A program made the translations under genes and the position numbers. Under the pieces are notes generated by a model. That model did no database searches. It was given only the letters and a program-made list of their open reading frames with translations, and was not told the origin of the DNA. Below are positions 14,427-17,807 of a stretch of 17,807 bases of DNA, one piece after another; position 1 is the stretch's first letter, and each line of letters begins with the position of its first letter. Source of the DNA: Actinomycetes bacterium (GTDB lineage: Bacteria > Actinomycetota > Acidimicrobiia > Acidimicrobiales > RAAP-2); contig JANXTQ010000109.1 of NCBI GenBank assembly GCA_025352305.1, positions 1 to 17,807 on the forward strand, read 5' to 3'.

Positions 14427-15019
14427 ACATAAGCGACGACACCACCAACGAGCCACGAAGTAGCGCCGACGTGGCGCGGGCCCCGCTTACCACCACGACG
14501 TCCATTCGTCCGGCGGCGAGCGTGTTGGTGATTGCCATGTTGATGCTCGTTGTATTCATTGCGATCAATACCATTTTTGATACGGCGACGGCCCCCACTC
14601 AGTCCACGGTGGTCGTGGTGGGTGGACTGGGAGTCAATGAGCACGCACACCTATTTTCCGGTTGCTACATCAACGGCAATCCCCCGAGCGATATTCGCTC
14701 GGCCTTTTTAGTGCCGCTCGACACGCGAGCCCTCGCACCGGTGAATCATCACAGTCAAAGTTCCTACGACTGTTCTCGGACTCTTAGTTCCACTCATCGC
14801 CAAGGCGAGGTACTCGGTTTTTACCGCGACCAACTTCTAGCTCGCGGTTGGTCGCTCTTTTCGCGCGGACCCGCTCCGCGCACCGGCCAGGAGCAGTACC
14901 TATTTTCTAAGGCGGGCACGGACACGTTCTTTTGGGTGGTTGGTGTGAGTATCACGGCCCACCGCTCCGGCTCAACAAACTGGACGGTCTACCTCCAACA
15001 AAAGGACTCTCTCGCTTGA
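14423..15019 (+). CDS. Hypothetical protein with one N-terminal membrane segment
   Basis: I do not recognise this 198-residue protein. A polar, Thr/Ser-rich N-terminus of about 30 residues is followed by one strongly hydrophobic segment (about 32-53, SVLVIAMLMLVVFIAI). The remaining roughly 145 residues are probably outside the membrane. They contain two cysteines (C81 in SGCYING, C117 in YDCSR) that could form a disulfide, then GFYRDQLLARGW (132-143) and YLFSKAGTDTFFWVVGVSI, which look like an alpha/beta domain seen in small actinobacterial envelope proteins. The ATG at 14423 overlaps the thiD stop (ATGA); the GTG at 14417 is an alternative. Its 3' end overlaps the opposing membrane-protein gene by 48 bases. 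A link to thiamine metabolism is not implied by the sequence. Confidence 0.75.
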   Translation: MNISDDTTNEPRSSADVARAPLTTTTSIRPAASVLVIAMLMLVVFIAINTIFDTATAPTQSTVVVVGGLGVNEHAHLFSGCYINGNPPSDIRSAFLVPLDTRALAPVNHHSQSSYDCSRTLSSTHRQGEVLGFYRDQLLARGWSLFSRGPAPRTGQEQYLFSKAGTDTFFWVVGVSITAHRSGSTNWTVYLQQKDSLA

Positions 15020-16255
15020 CGTACGGGGCGCATCGAGAACCCAGGCCCACAACCAAAAGTTGAGCGGGTAGATCAAGTAGCCCAGGCGTGTCGCCGACGC
15101 CGAAGCAATAACGACCGTCATTACGACCGCGAGAATTCGAAGTCCCCGAGATATATCGAGCGGCCAGTTGCGACGAATGTAGCGCAGCACAAAGTACCCA
15201 CCGACTACGAATACGCCGGGCAACAGTACGTGTCGTAGTGGGGGCCACCACGCCGTCAGCAGGTGACCCGGCAATGGGCTCGCGGCCGGCGACTGTACTC
15301 CCGCCAATCCGAGTGGAAAGGCCAGAACGTTGCTGACGAACGCGCCGGGATTGCGCACGGCGAAGGGCGCAATGACCGCTAACAGAACTGCTCCCATTGC
15401 CGCCGCGACGCGCTGCCAACTGCGACGCCCGAGTTCGTCACGCGACACGGCCATGACCGCGAGGGCAAAAGGCCACGCCGTGAGTTTCATCGCGCCCGCG
15501 ACGCCAAGTACGAGTCCGGTGCTCCACGGTTTATTTCGCTGCAGCGCTACCAGTGCGAGCAAACAGAGCGCCAAAATCGGCATGTCGTCGCCACCGGTCG
15601 CTAAGAACAGCGAACCCGTCGGCAACAGCACGAGCACCTGCGCCACTCGGATCTTTCGCTCGGGTGGTGCGCGAAGCAGCAAGAGCGCAAAGATCATCAG
15701 CAGACTCGTAAAAACCGACATGACGATTCGCGCGTCCGACAGTCCCGTTTCTTGGTGTGTCACCGCCGACGGAAATCCAAATACCGCCATGGCGGGAAAG
15801 TAGGGAAAAAACGACTCGTAGGCCGGAACGCCCTTAATGAGTCGGATGCAGTGCCCGTGGTGACACACCACGCGATAGGGATTTTGGCCACTACCGAGCT
15901 CGCCGCCCGAACGGCCAATCACCGCGACCTCCGGTTGGGCCTGGCGCCAATGAATCTCGAGGGTTAGTGGAATGGCCACCACGCCAACGAACGTGCAACC
16001 AATCAGCAGCAGGCGCCAGCGCTGCTTGACAACGGAGATTGAGCGACCACCGAGTAGCGCCAAGATCGCCGCGATCGCGAATGGTCCGGCCGCCAAATAG
16101 CCCCAATGCCACTGCGCTGCTTCACGTGACACCAGTCCCATGACGAACGCCACCACGGCTGAGCCTCCGTAGAGCCACGCGTCACTGGTCAAAGGTGCGA
16201 GTGATCCCCACCACCGCGTTGCGATGTCGCGACAGGACCTCAGAGTTACGAACAC
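14972..16255 (-). CDS. Polytopic membrane protein, GT-C/GT87-like glycosyltransferase candidate
   Basis: This 427-residue protein has many hydrophobic segments, for example near residues 29-41, 55-69, 82-98, 178-194, 205-219 and 224-236, with more after residue 240. A polar loop at about 100-150 contains GSGQNPYRVVCHHGHC and is followed by SFFPYFPAMAVFG. LATGGDDMPILAL is at 218-230. This pattern (NPY, then Y-x-P before a helix, then GGDD at a helix start) is like the polyprenol-phosphate-mannose-dependent GT-C enzymes of Actinobacteria, but the match is by eye only. The start is GTG at 16255. A TAGGCT box (16264-16269) places the RNA start about two bases before it. It follows the peptidase gene on the same strand by 38 bases. 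The last 48 bases overlap the end of the opposing hypothetical gene. An unrelated transporter-like protein cannot be ruled out. Confidence 0.72.
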   Translation of the reverse strand: MFVTLRSCRDIATRWWGSLAPLTSDAWLYGGSAVVAFVMGLVSREAAQWHWGYLAAGPFAIAAILALLGGRSISVVKQRWRLLLIGCTFVGVVAIPLTLEIHWRQAQPEVAVIGRSGGELGSGQNPYRVVCHHGHCIRLIKGVPAYESFFPYFPAMAVFGFPSAVTHQETGLSDARIVMSVFTSLLMIFALLLLRAPPERKIRVAQVLVLLPTGSLFLATGGDDMPILALCLLALVALQRNKPWSTGLVLGVAGAMKLTAWPFALAVMAVSRDELGRRSWQRVAAAMGAVLLAVIAPFAVRNPGAFVSNVLAFPLGLAGVQSPAASPLPGHLLTAWWPPLRHVLLPGVFVVGGYFVLRYIRRNWPLDISRGLRILAVVMTVVIASASATRLGYLIYPLNFWLWAWVLDAPRTSSERVLLLEVDRPVC

Positions 16256-16293
16256 TGGCGCCGAGCCTAATGACGACGCCCCAAATAGGTGGT

Positions 16294-17807
16294 CTAGGCG
16301 TCTTGGTAGAACTCCAACTCCCGTTGTATTGCTCGCAGTTGGTTCGCCGGCTGGCGAAAGGAGTGGCCCTCTCCGCTCATCACGATCAGTTCAACCTGAG
16401 ATGAGCGTTCGGCCCACGCCGCGGCGAGGCGCTGTACGGGCTCAATTGGTGACACCTCGTCACGGTCACCGTGAATCAACAGAGCACGTGAACAGAGTTC
16501 GTCGACTCGCTGCAGCGGTGAACGTTGTTGATACTTCTGATCGTCGAACAGTGCCGATCCGAGCAATGTTGAAACATACGAAGTCTCAAATTCAAGTGTG
16601 TGAGTCGCTAGGAAGCGCAGATCGGTAACAGAACCAATCGCCACCACGCCACACACGCGTTCGTTGCACGATGCCAGCAGCGCACTGAGCGCCCCCGCGC
16701 TCGTTCCACGCACGAACACCCGCGATGGATCAACGTCGCCGCTACTGACGAGATACTCAATGACCGACTCCACGTCGTGAACATCCGCTTCAGCCCAGTG
16801 CGAATTAAGTGCACGGCGATAACTGCGACCGTAGCTCGATGAGCCGCGGTAGTTGACGCTCGCTACGGCCAGTCCACAGCGCGTTAAGAGTTCAAAAAAA
16901 GGGTCATATCCCATTGATGAATACCCGGTAGGTCCGCCGTGAGCGGTGACGACCACGCCCGTAAGTCCGAGCGAGGACACCTCGCTCGCCTTCGCGGGCG
17001 GTGCGCGCCAAATGAAGGGCACACCACTATTCGTTCGTCGATGAGTCGCACTCGACGTTGTGCCGCGCGGCGGCGAGAACTCGCGACTGGTCCACTTCAT
17101 AGACGTTTCAGAAAAACTCCACAGCGCACCACTTTCTTGCGCCGTCGAGACGAGGGCAACAACGCCGTCAGGGCTCGAGCAAATTTCGTATATGTACTCC
17201 GGAGAGTCAGCCAACTCGACACTGGGGCGCTTCTCTCGCAGCCACGTCACGTGGCTGAGCGACTCACGGACCGAACACATGAGAACGCCGTCGCTCACTC
17301 CCGCGGTCCACTGACGTCCAAAACACCAATCTGAGCGGTACTCAGCCATCGGCGCGTCAAGAGTGCTGACCTCGCCGAACTCCGGTCCCCTTAGTCGCGA
17401 CGGGACGGTCCACTCATCAACTTCGAGCGAGAAGTAGAGGTCCCGTCCGACGAATGTTGGCTGCGACGCCGCCGTGTCTCCACTGTTGACAAAGCGCGGA
17501 TCCAGCGACTTCGCGAACGAACTAATGGCCAGTCGGGCACTTTCCCACGGCATTGAGTCGCTAGACCATTCGAGCCACGCAACTGTCTCGCCGTCCTCGG
17601 AAAGAACCACATCTCCCATGAGGTTGCGCGTGCGGTAAATCTCGGCAAGGGTGCCACTCAATTCATAGTGCAGTAGCGCGCGACCGATCTCAGGTCCGTA
17701 GTCCACAAGAACAACGAAACCGTCTCGCCGGCGTCGCAAATACCCCGCGGCGAGCGCGGCGGGCAGTTCGACGTTGCGAAGGGTCGTCCCGTGAGTATCA
17801 ATGAGAT
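16294..17807 (-). CDS. S9-family serine peptidase (prolyl oligopeptidase / acylaminoacyl peptidase type), 5' end missing
   Basis: At least 503 residues are visible. The frame stays open through the right edge, so the N-terminus lies outside; the TTG at 17739 is not needed as a start. The protein would cleave short peptides or acyl-blocked peptides. The visible N-terminal part is strand-rich and suits the beta-propeller of this family (GDVVLSEDGETVAWLEW, EYIYEICSSPDGVVAL). The C-terminal alpha/beta-hydrolase domain has the oxyanion segment HGGPTGY, the nucleophile in RGTSAGA (S369 of the visible part), LLIHGDRDEVSP (D449) and SGEGHSF (H481), with NYRGSSSYGRSY before the nucleophile. All triad residues are present. 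No signal peptide can be judged. An esterase role is possible. Confidence 0.88.
   Translation of the reverse strand, partial: LIDTHGTTLRNVELPAALAAGYLRRRRDGFVVLVDYGPEIGRALLHYELSGTLAEIYRTRNLMGDVVLSEDGETVAWLEWSSDSMPWESARLAISSFAKSLDPRFVNSGDTAASQPTFVGRDLYFSLEVDEWTVPSRLRGPEFGEVSTLDAPMAEYRSDWCFGRQWTAGVSDGVLMCSVRESLSHVTWLREKRPSVELADSPEYIYEICSSPDGVVALVSTAQESGALWSFSETSMKWTSREFSPPRGTTSSATHRRTNSGVPFIWRAPPAKASEVSSLGLTGVVVTAHGGPTGYSSMGYDPFFELLTRCGLAVASVNYRGSSSYGRSYRRALNSHWAEADVHDVESVIEYLVSSGDVDPSRVFVRGTSAGALSALLASCNERVCGVVAIGSVTDLRFLATHTLEFETSYVSTLLGSALFDDQKYQQRSPLQRVDELCSRALLIHGDRDEVSPIEPVQRLAAAWAERSSQVELIVMSGEGHSFRQPANQLRAIQRELEFYQDA

Noticed and set aside
15330..15803. A 157-codon plus-strand open frame inside the membrane-protein gene.
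   Set aside because: It is antisense to a convincing multi-segment membrane protein, its composition is rich in Ser, Thr, Arg and Ala with no domain, and it lacks a ribosome site.
1..17807. tRNA or rRNA genes, CRISPR arrays, transposase genes or attachment-site repeats.
   Set aside because: Reading both strands found no cloverleaf, no regularly spaced repeats and no mobile-element gene; nearly all bases are in metabolic genes.

Overview
The window looks like a piece of a compact, moderately GC-rich actinobacterial chromosome. The Acidimicrobiia-like group is my best guess, but that is inference. Supporting signs are GTG starts, a two-subunit glycine decarboxylase, an actinobacterial-type MerR regulator beside the glycine cleavage genes, a CYP125-like P450, and -10 boxes placed so close to start codons that leaderless transcripts are likely. 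No rRNA, tRNA, CRISPR array, insertion sequence or phage gene was seen. Both end genes run off the window.

Layout. At the left edge is a partial acetyl-CoA carboxylase carboxyltransferase gene (minus strand, below 458). A cytochrome P450 (615-1865, plus) is divergent from it. The P450 converges, with overlapping stop codons, on a glutamine-synthetase-like ligase (1862-3151, minus). Divergent from that ligase is a tightly overlapped four-gene plus-strand operon (3257-7296): a fumarylacetoacetase-fold enzyme, a semialdehyde dehydrogenase (HpaE type), a class III extradiol dioxygenase (HpaD type) and an acetoacetate-decarboxylase-family protein. It reads as a meta-cleavage pathway for homoprotocatechuate or a related catechol. 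The acetoacetate-decarboxylase-like enzyme stands where the usual isomerase, hydratase and aldolase (HpaF, HpaH, HpaI) would be expected.

The middle (12695-7271, minus) holds a MerR regulator, then gcvT, gcvPA and gcvPB of the glycine cleavage system, then two tandem SRPBCC paralogues. gcvT to the second SRPBCC gene looks like one operon. gcvH is not in the window. A 13-base palindrome lies within the predicted gcvT promoter, where MerR-family regulators normally bind.

The right part holds thiG and thiD of thiamine synthesis, divergent over 47 bases with a 7-bp inverted repeat around the thiD -10 box. A one-pass membrane protein of unknown function is translationally coupled to thiD and overlaps, tail to tail, a polytopic GT-C-like membrane protein. 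The last gene is a partial S9-family serine peptidase.

The best candidate for something undescribed is the catabolic block 615-7296, in which a P450, a gamma-glutamyl-ligase-type enzyme and a shortened meta-cleavage operon are combined. Other points of interest are the SRPBCC pair joined to the glycine cleavage operon, the 3'-end overlaps of all three convergent gene pairs, and six start codons with -10 boxes at leaderless distance.
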